DNA of 42,763 nucleotides from Candidatus Omnitrophota bacterium (GTDB taxonomy: Bacteria; Omnitrophota; Gorgyraeia; Gygaellales; Profunditerraquicolaceae), in contig JAQURC010000009.1 in assembly GCA_028715785.1 (NCBI GenBank), positions 19,539 to 62,301 on the forward strand, written 5' to 3'. The translations under genes were made by a program, and so were the position numbers. Shown piece after piece: positions 24,181 through 33,105 of this stretch. Each line of letters begins with the position of its first letter. The stretch's first letter is position 1. Below the pieces are notes generated by a model. The model worked only from the letters and a program-made list of their open reading frames with translations. It was not told the DNA's origin and searched no databases.

Positions 24181-25185
24181 ATGCGGACTAAAAAAGGCAG
24201 TATATTATTCATTTCTTTATGGGCGGTTTGCCTGCTGACTATCTTTAGCGTAGTTTTAGGGTATCAAGTCAGGCAGAAATTAACTTTAGCCCAAAGGCTG
24301 GATGAAAAAAGTAAATTGCATTTTGTTGCCCAGGCGGCGGTAACCAAAGCCGTCGTTGAATTGAGGAAAGAAAAAGAGAAGTCCTATGATGCTTTAGGGG
24401 ATCCTTGGAGTAATAATATCAGTGCCTTCAAAGAGATTGCCGTAGGCGATGGCCTGGTCGATATTTCATACGCCTATATAGATGAGAAGACGGGAATTTA
24501 TCAAAGCCGGTATGGACTTGTCGATGAGGAAAGAAAAATAAATATTAATAAAGCAGGGATGCCGGTGCTTGAGCGTTTTTTCCGGAATTTCGTTGGCCTG
24601 GATGAAACAAGCGCCCAGGAACTGGCCGCATCCGTAATTGACTGGAGGGACAGCGACAGCCAATTATCGATACCCTTGGGCAGCGCCGAAGATTTTGATT
24701 ACAGGAACCTGCAGTATCCTTACGAAGCAAAGGACCAGGATTTTGATGTCCTGGATGAGTTCCTTCTGGTTAAAGGGATGAGCCAGGAGATCTTTGAAAA
24801 AATCAAAGATTATGTTACTATCTATGGAAGCGGTAAGGTCAATATCAACACTGCTTCAGGGGCGGTGCTTCTGGCTTTGGGATTAGATGAGAGTATCGTA
24901 GATGATATTATGTCCTTCAGGGCAGGGGAGGATGGGGTGATCGTTACTTCCGATGATAAAATTTTTGATACGGCTGTTAATATAATTCCCAAACTCAGCC
25001 AGTTTTATCGTCTTAGTGCTTCCGAGTTAACGGAACTTAGCGCGGTAGTTGACCGATACCTGGTTACAAATTCTGAAAATTTTACGGTCAAGGCGACTGC
25101 TAAACTAAACAACGGGAAGGGCGGCGTTGAATTGATTTGTACGGTTGACCGCAGCGGAAATATTTTGTACTGGAGGGAGTCTTAA
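24181..25185 (+). CDS. gspK: Type II secretion minor pseudopilin GspK
   Basis: MRTKKGSILFISLWAVCLLTIFSVVLGY; SVIDWRDSD; VNINTASGAVLLALGL; order after GspJ. Confidence 0.85.
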   Translation: MRTKKGSILFISLWAVCLLTIFSVVLGYQVRQKLTLAQRLDEKSKLHFVAQAAVTKAVVELRKEKEKSYDALGDPWSNNISAFKEIAVGDGLVDISYAYIDEKTGIYQSRYGLVDEERKININKAGMPVLERFFRNFVGLDETSAQELAASVIDWRDSDSQLSIPLGSAEDFDYRNLQYPYEAKDQDFDVLDEFLLVKGMSQEIFEKIKDYVTIYGSGKVNINTASGAVLLALGLDESIVDDIMSFRAGEDGVIVTSDDKIFDTAVNIIPKLSQFYRLSASELTELSAVVDRYLVTNSENFTVKATAKLNNGKGGVELICTVDRSGNILYWRES

Positions 25186-25188
25186 GGT

Positions 25189-26673
25189 ATGTTGGGAATG
25201 GGGATTAGAAAATTGAATTTTTTATCTGATAACGGCAAACGGGAGTTTGTCGGAATAGATTTTAGCTCTAATACCTTAAAAATTGTCCAGGCCAGGGGTC
25301 CTGCTAATAAAAGGAAGATAGTTAACGTTAAAAGCCGCGATATTACCGGTTTGCCTGATGCCGAGATCTCTAAAGTCATCCGTGAATGTTTTAATAGTTT
25401 AATGGTAAAAGACGCCAATATCATAAATACCGTTGCGTCACATTTGATCTTGACTAAAAATATCGAGGTACCGTCTATTGATCAGGCTGTGATAAAGAAA
25501 ATTATAGATTTACAGGCGCCCCGGCATACTCCGTATTCCCGCGAAGAAATAATCAGCGATTATATCGATATATGCACTTATAAACATACTTATACCAAGA
25601 TCCTTTTGGTGATTGTTGCGCGTAATGTCATAAAAAGGCAATTTGAGATATTGGAAAAAGCCGGGTTTAAATTAAGAAGCGTGTTTCTTGCCCCGGAGGC
25701 GCTTGCCCGGTCTGTCTCCGGAATATTAAAAATTGAGACTGAAAATGCACCGGCAGGCCTTATTCATATCGATGAAAGCTCCACGGATTTTTCCGTTGTT
25801 TTTAAAAATAAGGTTTTGTTCATAAGAAATATCCCCATTGGAGCCAGGAGCCTCCTGAATGAAAAAGAAAAGTTTGAGTCGAAGTTTATTGAAGAAATAA
25901 AAAGGTCTTTGGAGGCCTATCAGGCCGAGGAGATCGAGAGTTATCCTAAAATGCTGGTTTTGACCGGGGCCGTAGAAGAATTAAAAGATATAGAAACCGT
26001 TTTGAATAATAACCTGCATTTATCGGCCAAGGTAGTGCCATATTTTAGCAACCTGATAATCCCCGAGGAGGTTAAAAGCGCAGCGTTTAAGATAAGGTAT
26101 TCTTCGTTCCTAAATGTAATTGCGCCTTTATTTGGCCTGGAGGAGATGAAGGTCAATTTTATTCCCGATGAGATAAAAATAAAGAGGGCTCTGGAGGAAA
26201 GGGGCAAAGACTTAATTAGAATAGGGGTCTTTACGCTCACTGTTTTTATTTTGATATTTTTTATATTGTTAAGCAAGATTTATTTTAAAGGCGTCTATTT
26301 TAGAAGCTTAAGCAATAAATACCAGGTATTGAACCAGGAATCCCAAAAGTTAGAGGCTGAATCTTTAAAGGTAAAAACAGTAAGGAATTATTTATCCAGC
26401 CGCGGTTTCTTTTTAGAGGTATTAACCGAATTGCATAATATCAGCCCTTTGGATTTAGAGCTCAATGATATCCGTTTTGATGAACAGAATAAATTTTCCG
26501 TCAGGGGCACTTCAGAGTCCATGTCTACGGTTTTTTCATTTGTTGACAGCATGAAAAAATCAAGATATTTCCAGGATGTTAAAACTAAATATACTACAAA
26601 AAGGAAAGAGGGGTTAAAAGACCTGACGGATTTTGAGATAACTGCTTTTCTGAATAAGGGGGCTGGTCAATAG
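25189..26673 (+). CDS. PilM-PilN fusion / GspL-like assembly protein
   Basis: N-term FVGIDFSSNTLKIVQAR...IIDLQAPRHTPYSREEIISDY (PilM, actin-like); TM IGVFTLTVFILIFFILLSKIYF then PilN-like ferredoxin-fold region. Confidence 0.8.
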   Translation: MLGMGIRKLNFLSDNGKREFVGIDFSSNTLKIVQARGPANKRKIVNVKSRDITGLPDAEISKVIRECFNSLMVKDANIINTVASHLILTKNIEVPSIDQAVIKKIIDLQAPRHTPYSREEIISDYIDICTYKHTYTKILLVIVARNVIKRQFEILEKAGFKLRSVFLAPEALARSVSGILKIETENAPAGLIHIDESSTDFSVVFKNKVLFIRNIPIGARSLLNEKEKFESKFIEEIKRSLEAYQAEEIESYPKMLVLTGAVEELKDIETVLNNNLHLSAKVVPYFSNLIIPEEVKSAAFKIRYSSFLNVIAPLFGLEEMKVNFIPDEIKIKRALEERGKDLIRIGVFTLTVFILIFFILLSKIYFKGVYFRSLSNKYQVLNQESQKLEAESLKVKTVRNYLSSRGFFLEVLTELHNISPLDLELNDIRFDEQNKFSVRGTSESMSTVFSFVDSMKKSRYFQDVKTKYTTKRKEGLKDLTDFEITAFLNKGAGQ

Positions 26674-26674
26674 G

Positions 26675-27232
26675 ATGTCCAAGGCTCAGGGGCTCCATAC
26701 ATTTTTTACGCGTTTGCCTAAAAAGGAAAAAGCCATTCTTTACGCGGTGGTTTTTTTTGTTTCCTTGGTAATTTTAGAACGTTTGATAATTTCTCCCGTA
26801 TTTTCCAAGATGAAATCATTGGATAAAGAGATCCAAGCCAAAGAATCCGGCATTAGGGGGAATTTGCGCATATTAGCCCAGAAGGACAGGATCTTAGCCG
26901 AAAATGCCAAGTATAGTTCTTTCTTAAACAGCTCTGAACCCGGCGAAGACCAGGCAGCTTCTTTACTGAAAGAGGTCGAAGATTACGCCGATAAGGCTTC
27001 GGTTTATCTGATCGATATGAAACCTTCAAGCGTAAAAGAAACAGGGGCATCAAAAAAATATTTGATAAATTTAAACTGCGAAGCACAGATGGAGCAATTG
27101 GTTATTTTTATGTATAATATAGAAAACTCTAAGGAGCTTTTGACTATTGAAAGACTCCAGATAAGCCCAAAGGCCAAAGAATCCAGCATAGCAAAGTGCA
27201 GCATGGTTATTTCTAAAACAATTACTCCGTAA
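26675..27232 (+). CDS. PilO/GspM-like inner-membrane protein
   Basis: Short cytoplasmic N-term, TM AILYAVVFFVSLVILERLIISPVF, coiled coil, C-term LLTIERLQISPKAKESSIAKCSMVIS; follows PilM-N. Confidence 0.75.
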   Translation: MSKAQGLHTFFTRLPKKEKAILYAVVFFVSLVILERLIISPVFSKMKSLDKEIQAKESGIRGNLRILAQKDRILAENAKYSSFLNSSEPGEDQAASLLKEVEDYADKASVYLIDMKPSSVKETGASKKYLINLNCEAQMEQLVIFMYNIENSKELLTIERLQISPKAKESSIAKCSMVISKTITP

Positions 27233-27271
27233 TCTTTGATCTTAAAGAGGCACAATAGCAAGGAGGATGCA

Positions 27272-27748
27272 ATGAAAAAGAAAATCTCAATTTTATTAAT
27301 CTTGCTTATATTTTTTAGTGTTAGCGGCTATGCTTCGCAGGACAGGCTTCCTGAAATGCGTAATAAAATTTCTTCGGAATCAAAAGAAATAAAAGCCTCG
27401 TTTTTGAAATCAAGAGATATAGTTTTGATGAGCAGTATGTGGGATTCTTGCGTTATGACGATGACCCAGCTGGATGCTTATTTTTATATGGTAGGGATTT
27501 TTGACAGCGTAAAAAGCCCCGATGAAGATACCGTTAATTATCTGATTAATTGGCTAAAGATAATCAAGAGCACAAGCGAATTGAATATCAGGGGCTTGGA
27601 TTCAGCGACACAGATACTTGAGCCTAAAACTAAAATTTACAAAGAAAGATTAGAAGCCGATTTCAGCGAATTAAACAAAAGCATAGATTCTGAGTTAAGC
27701 AGGGTTTCCATGTTAAAGGAGGCACTAAAACCAGGCAAGGCGCCTTAG
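27272..27748 (+). CDS. Secreted hypothetical protein
   Basis: Signal peptide MKKKISILLILLIFFSVSGYAS; AAGGAGG Shine-Dalgarno; no recognised domain. Confidence 0.7.
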   Translation: MKKKISILLILLIFFSVSGYASQDRLPEMRNKISSESKEIKASFLKSRDIVLMSSMWDSCVMTMTQLDAYFYMVGIFDSVKSPDEDTVNYLINWLKIIKSTSELNIRGLDSATQILEPKTKIYKERLEADFSELNKSIDSELSRVSMLKEALKPGKAP

Positions 27749-28065
27749 GGGGCCGGATTTTTTAATTCCTGAACCTGTTTTTTAAGTTCTTCGTTGGTTT
27801 CTTCCAACTTTTTCACGCGTTTCTCCAAATTCCAAATTCGTTCCGCCACATATTCGGCATTATCCTCGATAATCAATTGAGCGCCTATTTTACGCATTTT
27901 TGTCCCTTTAGGAAGAACTAACTGCTGGCCATTTCCGACAGTTACAATTTCCATGCCGCTAGGCGGCTCTTGTTGGTCCGTATTATCATCGTTTGCTTCG
28001 GCAGGAATGTTAGTAACCAAAGGATTTAAAAGGATAAACAGCAGAATAATGAAGATTTTACTCAT
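27745..28065 (-). CDS. Secreted coiled-coil hypothetical protein
   Basis: MSKIFIILLFILLNPLVTNIPAEA signal; C-term coiled coil RIWNLEKRVKKLEETNEELKKQVQELK; AAGGAGG upstream on minus strand. Confidence 0.7.
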   Translation of the reverse strand: MSKIFIILLFILLNPLVTNIPAEANDDNTDQQEPPSGMEIVTVGNGQQLVLPKGTKMRKIGAQLIIEDNAEYVAERIWNLEKRVKKLEETNEELKKQVQELKNPAP

Positions 28066-28094
28066 TTTAACCTCCTTGTCCACACGGGCCTACC

Positions 28095-28114
28095 CCTGCC
28101 TGCCGGCAGGCAGG
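28095..28114. repeat. Perfect 20-bp palindrome CCTGCCTGCCGGCAGGCAGG
   Basis: Read directly; intergenic, between divergent genes. Confidence 0.85.
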
Positions 28115-28198
28115 CGCGCAATACCTTATCAGCGCGGGGTATTAAATCAATTATACCACAACCAAGCCTTTACCAATAATTTTACTTTTTGTAATATA

Positions 28199-28227
28199 TT
28201 GACATATTTACGAATATGTGTTATATT
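28199..28227 (+). promoter_or_regulatory. Sigma70-type promoter TTGACA-N17-TATATT, spacer containing ACATATT-tacg-AATATGT inverted repeat
   Basis: Consensus -35 at 28199-28204, -10 at 28222-28227, 17-bp spacer, ATG 6 nt after the -10. Confidence 0.75.
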
Positions 28228-28232
28228 TTTTT

Positions 28233-28577
28233 ATGGTGTTTTTGGCAAGGCAGAAAGAAAATCGTTGTTTCCCCCGGATAGGTTTTCATTCAAAGATACA
28301 GTATCAGCTCAGGGGCAAGCCGGATTTTTCCAGTGCTCTCACTAATGACATAAGCTGCGGCGGTTTAAGGTTTACCGGCGACAGGTTTGTTCCCAGATCA
28401 ACCGCGGTAATGCTTGAAATCAACGTTTTAAACCGCGTTCTAAGGCCTATCGGTAAAGTCGCCTGGTCAAGGCCCCTGGCGCATTCCAATCGCAATCAAA
28501 CGGGCATAGAGTTTGTCGAGTTCGATCTGCTGGAAAGAAGGTATCTTAAAGATTTTATCAATATGCAGCTGGGTTAA
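28233..28577 (+). CDS. PilZ domain protein
   Basis: RCFPR (RxxxR) and NDISCGGLRF (DxSxxG); start 28233 chosen because ATG 28218 lies upstream of the predicted TSS. Confidence 0.75.
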   Translation: MVFLARQKENRCFPRIGFHSKIQYQLRGKPDFSSALTNDISCGGLRFTGDRFVPRSTAVMLEINVLNRVLRPIGKVAWSRPLAHSNRNQTGIEFVEFDLLERRYLKDFINMQLG

Positions 28578-28605
28578 TTTCAACTTAATGAAAGGAAAAT
28601 AAGTT

Positions 28606-28794
28606 ATGGCACCGGAAGCACCCAAAGCAAAGAAAGCGGAAGCAAAACCCAAGGCGGATAAGCGTATTAATTGCCTGGCTTGTAATAAGGTGGTTAAGAA
28701 ATTGAAGAGGTATTATCGAAACGGTAAATACTACTGCAGCAAGAAATGCTGGCGGGAATTTATCAAAAAATCAAAGACGGAAGAAAAGAAATAA
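28606..28794 (+). CDS. Small zinc-ribbon-like protein (62 aa)
   Basis: CLACNKVVKKLKRYYRNGKYYCSKKC (CxxC...CxxxC) preceded by Ala/Lys-rich leader. Confidence 0.65.
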   Translation: MAPEAPKAKKAEAKPKADKRINCLACNKVVKKLKRYYRNGKYYCSKKCWREFIKKSKTEEKK

Positions 28795-29141
28795 TGAAGA
28801 GCCTTAAGGAGCGCAGATTACATCCACGGTTAGAGCAGCAGTTACCGCTTGGTCTGGCGGTAGACGGCTATGATTTTTCCACCACAACGCGCAATATCAG
28901 CTGCGTAGGCGCCTATTGCCACTTGGATAAATATATGCCGCCATTTACCAAGATTTCCGTAAAGTTGAGCCTGCCTAATAGGGATCCTTCCGGTAAAAAC
29001 ACGATTGTTGAATGTAAAGGAGTGGTCGTCAGGACCGAGGATGAGGCCAATGGCGGATTTAATTTAGCCATATTCTTTAATGAAATGCGCGATGAGCAGC
29101 GTAAAAAGATCGCTCGCTATATAAGCAAGTTCTTGCCCTAA
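28793..29141 (+). CDS. PilZ domain protein
   Basis: RLHPR and RNISCVG (RxxxR, NxSxxG); start MKSLKERRLHPR. Confidence 0.75.
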
Positions 29142-29152
29142 AAAAATCCACA

Positions 29153-29665
29153 TTGGGAAAAATCAGGAAATATAATCCGGTTAAGTTGATTATCGGCTTC
29201 ATCTACAAAGATGAAGCTATTTTTATCAAAGCCAGGAATAAATTAGCAAGAAAATTCGGCAAAATCGATTTTGAATCACAGGAAATCGACTTTAATTATA
29301 CCGATTATTATGAAGCAGAGATGGGGCGAGGGCTAAAAAGGAAGTTTATCGGTTTTCATAAGCTGATTCCCATGCAGGATTTATACCGTATCAAGCTTTA
29401 TACCAACCGGTTTGAGAAAAAATTATCTGTTTCCAAATTACGCCGGTTGAATCTTGATCCGGGATATGTGGATGCGGCTAAGCTGGTGCTTGCTTCTACC
29501 AAGGATTACGCCCACAGGATATTTTTACGTAAAGGTATTTTCGCCGAGGTGACCCTTTCCTTTAGAGATAACTCATTTTCCGGAAATGACTGGACTTATC
29601 CGGATTACCGCAGTAAAGAATATATCGATATTTTCAACCAGATCAGGAAGCTCTATATACCGTAA
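29153..29665 (+). CDS. DUF4416 family protein
   Basis: KLIIGFIYKDEAIF...FNYTDYYEAEMGRGLKRKFIGF...RLNLDPGYVDAAKLVLASTKDYAHRIFL; TTG start. Confidence 0.8.
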   Translation: MGKIRKYNPVKLIIGFIYKDEAIFIKARNKLARKFGKIDFESQEIDFNYTDYYEAEMGRGLKRKFIGFHKLIPMQDLYRIKLYTNRFEKKLSVSKLRRLNLDPGYVDAAKLVLASTKDYAHRIFLRKGIFAEVTLSFRDNSFSGNDWTYPDYRSKEYIDIFNQIRKLYIP

Positions 29666-29671
29666 AATAAA

Positions 29672-30631
29672 TTGCCAGACTATCCGTCATATCTTAACGC
29701 TTATAAAAGCGGCAGATTAAAGGAAATAACCGGACAGCTGTTTTCTTCCCTTGTCTCCTGCCAGATTTGCCCGCGCCGCTGTAAGGTCAACCGATTGGAT
29801 AATAAAATCGGTTTTTGTAAAACCGCCCAACTCCCCAAAATTTACAGTTTTATGGCCCATCACGGTGAAGAGCCGCCGATATCAGGGGCAAAAGGAAGCG
29901 GGACGATATTTTTTAGCCACTGTAACCTTGGCTGCCTGTATTGCCAGAATTATGAGTTTAGCCAGATGGGGGCCGGTAAAGAATATACTTTTGAACAATT
30001 GGCGGCCATTATGCTGGAGTTGCAGGGGTTAGGCTGCCATAATATTAACCTGGTTACTCCAACTCATGTTTTACCGCAGATACTCAAAAGTTTAGAGTTA
30101 GCCATTCCCCAGGGATTAAAGATCCCGTTGGTTTATAACACCAGCGGTTATGAATTGGCCGAAATTATCAAGTTACTCGACGGTATTGTTGATGTTTATC
30201 TTGCCGATAGCCGCTATGGGGACAACCTGATTGCCAAAGAATTATCACAAGTTTGCGATTATGTGGAATTTAATCAGGGAGCGCTTAAGGAAATGTATAA
30301 GCAGGCGGAACCGGCTGAATTTGCGGATGATGGATTAATCAGGCGAGGCCTGATTATCCGGCATTTGGTATTGCCGAACCAGGTTTGCGCCACCGAGAAG
30401 ATAATGAAATTTATTGCCGAGGAATTATCCGGGGATATTTATATAAGTCTAATGAGCCAGTATTTACCGTATCATAAAGCATCCGGCAACCCTAAAATTA
30501 ACCGCCGCCTCAAAGCCGCGGAGTATGAGGAAGCTAAGCAGATATTGGAAAGAAATCATTTGCTTAACGGCTGGATCCAGGAGTCATACGGACAGGAGAG
30601 GTTTGCCGGAGTGAATATTAAACCCGCTTAA
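29672..30631 (+). CDS. Radical SAM protein, PflA-like (COG1313 type)
   Basis: CQICPRRCKVNR...GFCKT; SGTIFFSHCNLGCLYCQNYEFSQ (CxxxCxxC); TTG start. Confidence 0.88.
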   Translation: MPDYPSYLNAYKSGRLKEITGQLFSSLVSCQICPRRCKVNRLDNKIGFCKTAQLPKIYSFMAHHGEEPPISGAKGSGTIFFSHCNLGCLYCQNYEFSQMGAGKEYTFEQLAAIMLELQGLGCHNINLVTPTHVLPQILKSLELAIPQGLKIPLVYNTSGYELAEIIKLLDGIVDVYLADSRYGDNLIAKELSQVCDYVEFNQGALKEMYKQAEPAEFADDGLIRRGLIIRHLVLPNQVCATEKIMKFIAEELSGDIYISLMSQYLPYHKASGNPKINRRLKAAEYEEAKQILERNHLLNGWIQESYGQERFAGVNIKPA

Positions 30632-30632
30632 T

Positions 30633-31115
30633 ATGGCTAAAGAATCCGGATTTAAAAAAACCGTCAATTTTATCTTTTCCAAGCTTTTTAAGATCAATGA
30701 TTCCGCGCAAAAAATTGCTTTGGGCGCCGGCCTTGGCGTATTTAGCGGCCTTATACCCGGGAGCGGCCCGGTTGCCGCGATATTTTTGGCTTTTATTTTT
30801 CGGGCCAACCGCGCCGCCGCATTATTCGGCAGCCTGCTTACCAATACCTGGTTAAGCCTGGTAACTTTTGTCTTGGCAATAAAAGCCGGTTCTGTTATAC
30901 TTAAAATGGATTGGCGGCAGGTGCAGCAGAAAGCGCAGGTCCTGGCGCAGGATTTTGCCTGGCCTAAATTTTTTAAACTTTCATTTTTTGAGGTGCTCCT
31001 GCCTGTTGTCACCGGTTATCTGGTTATCGGCTTAGTTTTAGGGGTGTTTAGCTACCTAATAACCCTCTTAATAATCAGGAGGAATTTACATGGAAGTAAA
31101 ACAATTCACCTATGA
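30633..31115 (+). CDS. DUF2062 family membrane protein
   Basis: ALGAGLGVFSGLIPGSGPVAAIFLAFIFRANRAAALFGSLLTNTW. Confidence 0.75.
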   Translation: MAKESGFKKTVNFIFSKLFKINDSAQKIALGAGLGVFSGLIPGSGPVAAIFLAFIFRANRAAALFGSLLTNTWLSLVTFVLAIKAGSVILKMDWRQVQQKAQVLAQDFAWPKFFKLSFFEVLLPVVTGYLVIGLVLGVFSYLITLLIIRRNLHGSKTIHL

Positions 31116-31638
31116 TGTCAAAAAAGATTTTAACCGCGCATTAAGCCTCATCGGTATTATTCCGCTGCTTGTATTTATCTATTTGATCGCAGGTAAGTTT
31201 GCTAATTTTCATGTTTTAGCCGTAGAGGCCGGCTATATTGTGCTGGCAACCATCGGCGTTTTTATTATGGGGATTGTTGTCGGCAGGAGGATGCTGATGT
31301 CGGTAATTTTTAAATTAATCGACGATAACCGTAAGATCCTGCTCATGCAGCAGGAATTGGTTGAAAAGAGCCGCCTGGCGGCAATTACCGAGACTGCGCT
31401 TGCTTTAGGGGACCAGGTGAATAACCCGCTTTTGGCTATCAGCGGAAACCTTGAGCTGCTTGAACTTGAACTTAAACATATTGAATTAACCGAAAAGACC
31501 CGCAATAGAATCGAGACTATGCATAATAATTTTCAAAAAATCCGCGACGTCATGGAGAGGATGTCGAGATTGAATAAGGTTGAATCGATAGCAATCCACG
31601 GGGATACCCGGGCGATTGATCTGGAAAAATCAGTGTGA
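31090..31638 (+). CDS. Membrane protein with degenerate HisKA-like domain, no HATPase domain
   Basis: Two TM helices, then ETALALGDQVNNPLLAISGNLELLELEL aligned to H-box AHEIRNPLAAISG with H replaced by D; stops after HisKA. Confidence 0.65.
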   Translation: MEVKQFTYDVKKDFNRALSLIGIIPLLVFIYLIAGKFANFHVLAVEAGYIVLATIGVFIMGIVVGRRMLMSVIFKLIDDNRKILLMQQELVEKSRLAAITETALALGDQVNNPLLAISGNLELLELELKHIELTEKTRNRIETMHNNFQKIRDVMERMSRLNKVESIAIHGDTRAIDLEKSV

Positions 31639-31646
31639 TTTATTAA

Positions 31647-31691
31647 AAATAATAAGGCCGGCGTCTTCTTTAGATACCGGCCTTATTATTT
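31647..31691. terminator. Bidirectional hairpin terminator, 15-bp stem
   Basis: AAATAATAAGGCCGG (31647-31661) and CCGGCCTTATTATTT (31677-31691) exact inverted repeat between convergent genes. Confidence 0.8.
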
Positions 31692-31710
31692 ACCGATTAC
31701 TCTACGGATA

Positions 31711-32025
31711 TTAATCTCCGTAAACCGTGGTGGTGTATTCGCCGTAGATGCCTAGGGTATTTCTGGCGTCATAGTCAACATATTTGATATTTTTGATCCC
31801 GCCATTTGCAGCGGCAGCTTTGATACTGCAGTCTCCCGTTGCGACTAACCCTAAGATTGAGGTGGCTTTGGCTGTTCCGGTTTTACTATAGGCCATTGCG
31901 CCATCACCGGCAGCTACAGGAGCTTTGACTTCGGTATAAATCATTCCCATTGGGTATGGGGTGGCACAACCGCTAAGCATTGCCGCAAGAAACAATACTG
32001 AAACAATAAAACTGATTTTTTTCAT
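31711..32025 (-). CDS. TRL-like lipoprotein
   Basis: Lipobox LSGC; GMIYTEVKAPVAAGDGAMAYSKTGTAKATSILGLVATGDCSIKAAAANGGIKNIKYVDYDARNTLGIYGEYTTTVYG. Confidence 0.8.
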   Translation of the reverse strand: MKKISFIVSVLFLAAMLSGCATPYPMGMIYTEVKAPVAAGDGAMAYSKTGTAKATSILGLVATGDCSIKAAAANGGIKNIKYVDYDARNTLGIYGEYTTTVYGD

Positions 32026-32163
32026 GCAAGCCTCCTTTCAAATTGTATTTTAACAAGATTATTTGATAATGCAAGATTTATTTGCGCTTGCTAAAAGGCT
32101 TTTTAAGAGTTAAAATATAACATAAAATCAGGATAATTGGATAAAAGATTAAAGGAGATTTTA

Positions 32164-32910
32164 ATGAAAAGGATAGTTTTACTAAGGCATGGGGAAAGCA
32201 CCTGGAATAAAGAAAACCGTTTTACCGGCTGGACCGATGTTGATTTATCGGAAAAAGGATTACAGGAAGCCAGGAAGGCCGGAGAGACGCTTAAAAAAGA
32301 AGGCTTTGTGTTTGATCTGGCTTATACTTCGGTATTGAAGAGGGCCATCCGCACGCTTTGGATTACCCTTGATGAAATGGATTTGATGTGGATACCGGTA
32401 TATAATTCCTGGCGGCTCAATGAAAGGCATTATGGGGCGCTGCAGGGTTTAAATAAATCGGAAACTGCCGCAAAATATGGAGAAGAGCAGGTTTTGATTT
32501 GGAGGAGAAGTTACGATGTCCCTCCGATGGCGTTAGAAAAAAATGACCCGCGTTATCCTGGCAATGACCGGCGTTATAAAGAACTTAAATCCAAAGAATT
32601 ACCGCTTACCGAATGCTTAAAGGATACCGTTGCAAGATTCCTGCCGTATTGGCATAAAACAATTGCCCCCAGCGTAAAAGCCGGAAAACGGGTAATTATT
32701 GCCGCGCATGGGAATTCATTGCGCGCATTGGTAAAATACCTGGATAATATCTCTGATGAAAAAATTGTAAGTTTGAATATTCCTACCGGGCTGCCTTTGG
32801 TCTATGAGTTAAATGACAATCTTAAGCCGATTAAAAGTTATTATTTAGGTGACCCTGAAGAAGTAAAAAAGGCCATGGAGGCGGTAGCGAATCAGGGCAA
32901 AGCAAAATAG
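32164..32910 (+). CDS. gpmA: 2,3-bisphosphoglycerate-dependent phosphoglycerate mutase
   Basis: [69 protein letters not shown]. Confidence 0.95.
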   Translation: MKRIVLLRHGESTWNKENRFTGWTDVDLSEKGLQEARKAGETLKKEGFVFDLAYTSVLKRAIRTLWITLDEMDLMWIPVYNSWRLNERHYGALQGLNKSETAAKYGEEQVLIWRRSYDVPPMALEKNDPRYPGNDRRYKELKSKELPLTECLKDTVARFLPYWHKTIAPSVKAGKRVIIAAHGNSLRALVKYLDNISDEKIVSLNIPTGLPLVYELNDNLKPIKSYYLGDPEEVKKAMEAVANQGKAK

Positions 32911-32921
32911 GGGAGGGCCAA

Positions 32922-33101
32922 ATGATCGATCTTGAAGCGCTTAAAATTGCGTTAGCCAGAGAAAATAAATCGATTGAAACCTATCAAAAGATGTTAGTGG
33001 ATCATCCCGGCTTAAAAGAATTGCTCTCGTTTTTACTAACCGAAGAAGAGAAGCATAAAGTGCTGATTGAAAAGAAAATCAGGGAGTTGACTCAATATTA
33101 A
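32922..33101 (+). CDS. Small ferritin-like/rubrerythrin-type helical protein (59 aa)
   Basis: MIDLEALKIALARENKSIETYQKMLVDHPGLKELLSFLLTEEEKHKVLIEKKIRELTQY; GGGAGG upstream; contains EEEKH. Confidence 0.6.
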   Translation: MIDLEALKIALARENKSIETYQKMLVDHPGLKELLSFLLTEEEKHKVLIEKKIRELTQY

Positions 33102-33105
33102 GTTG

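Noticed and set aside
27953-28345. 130-aa + strand ORF across 27953-28345
   Set aside because: Overlaps a better minus-strand secreted protein gene, the 20-bp palindrome and a strong promoter; composition not protein-like.
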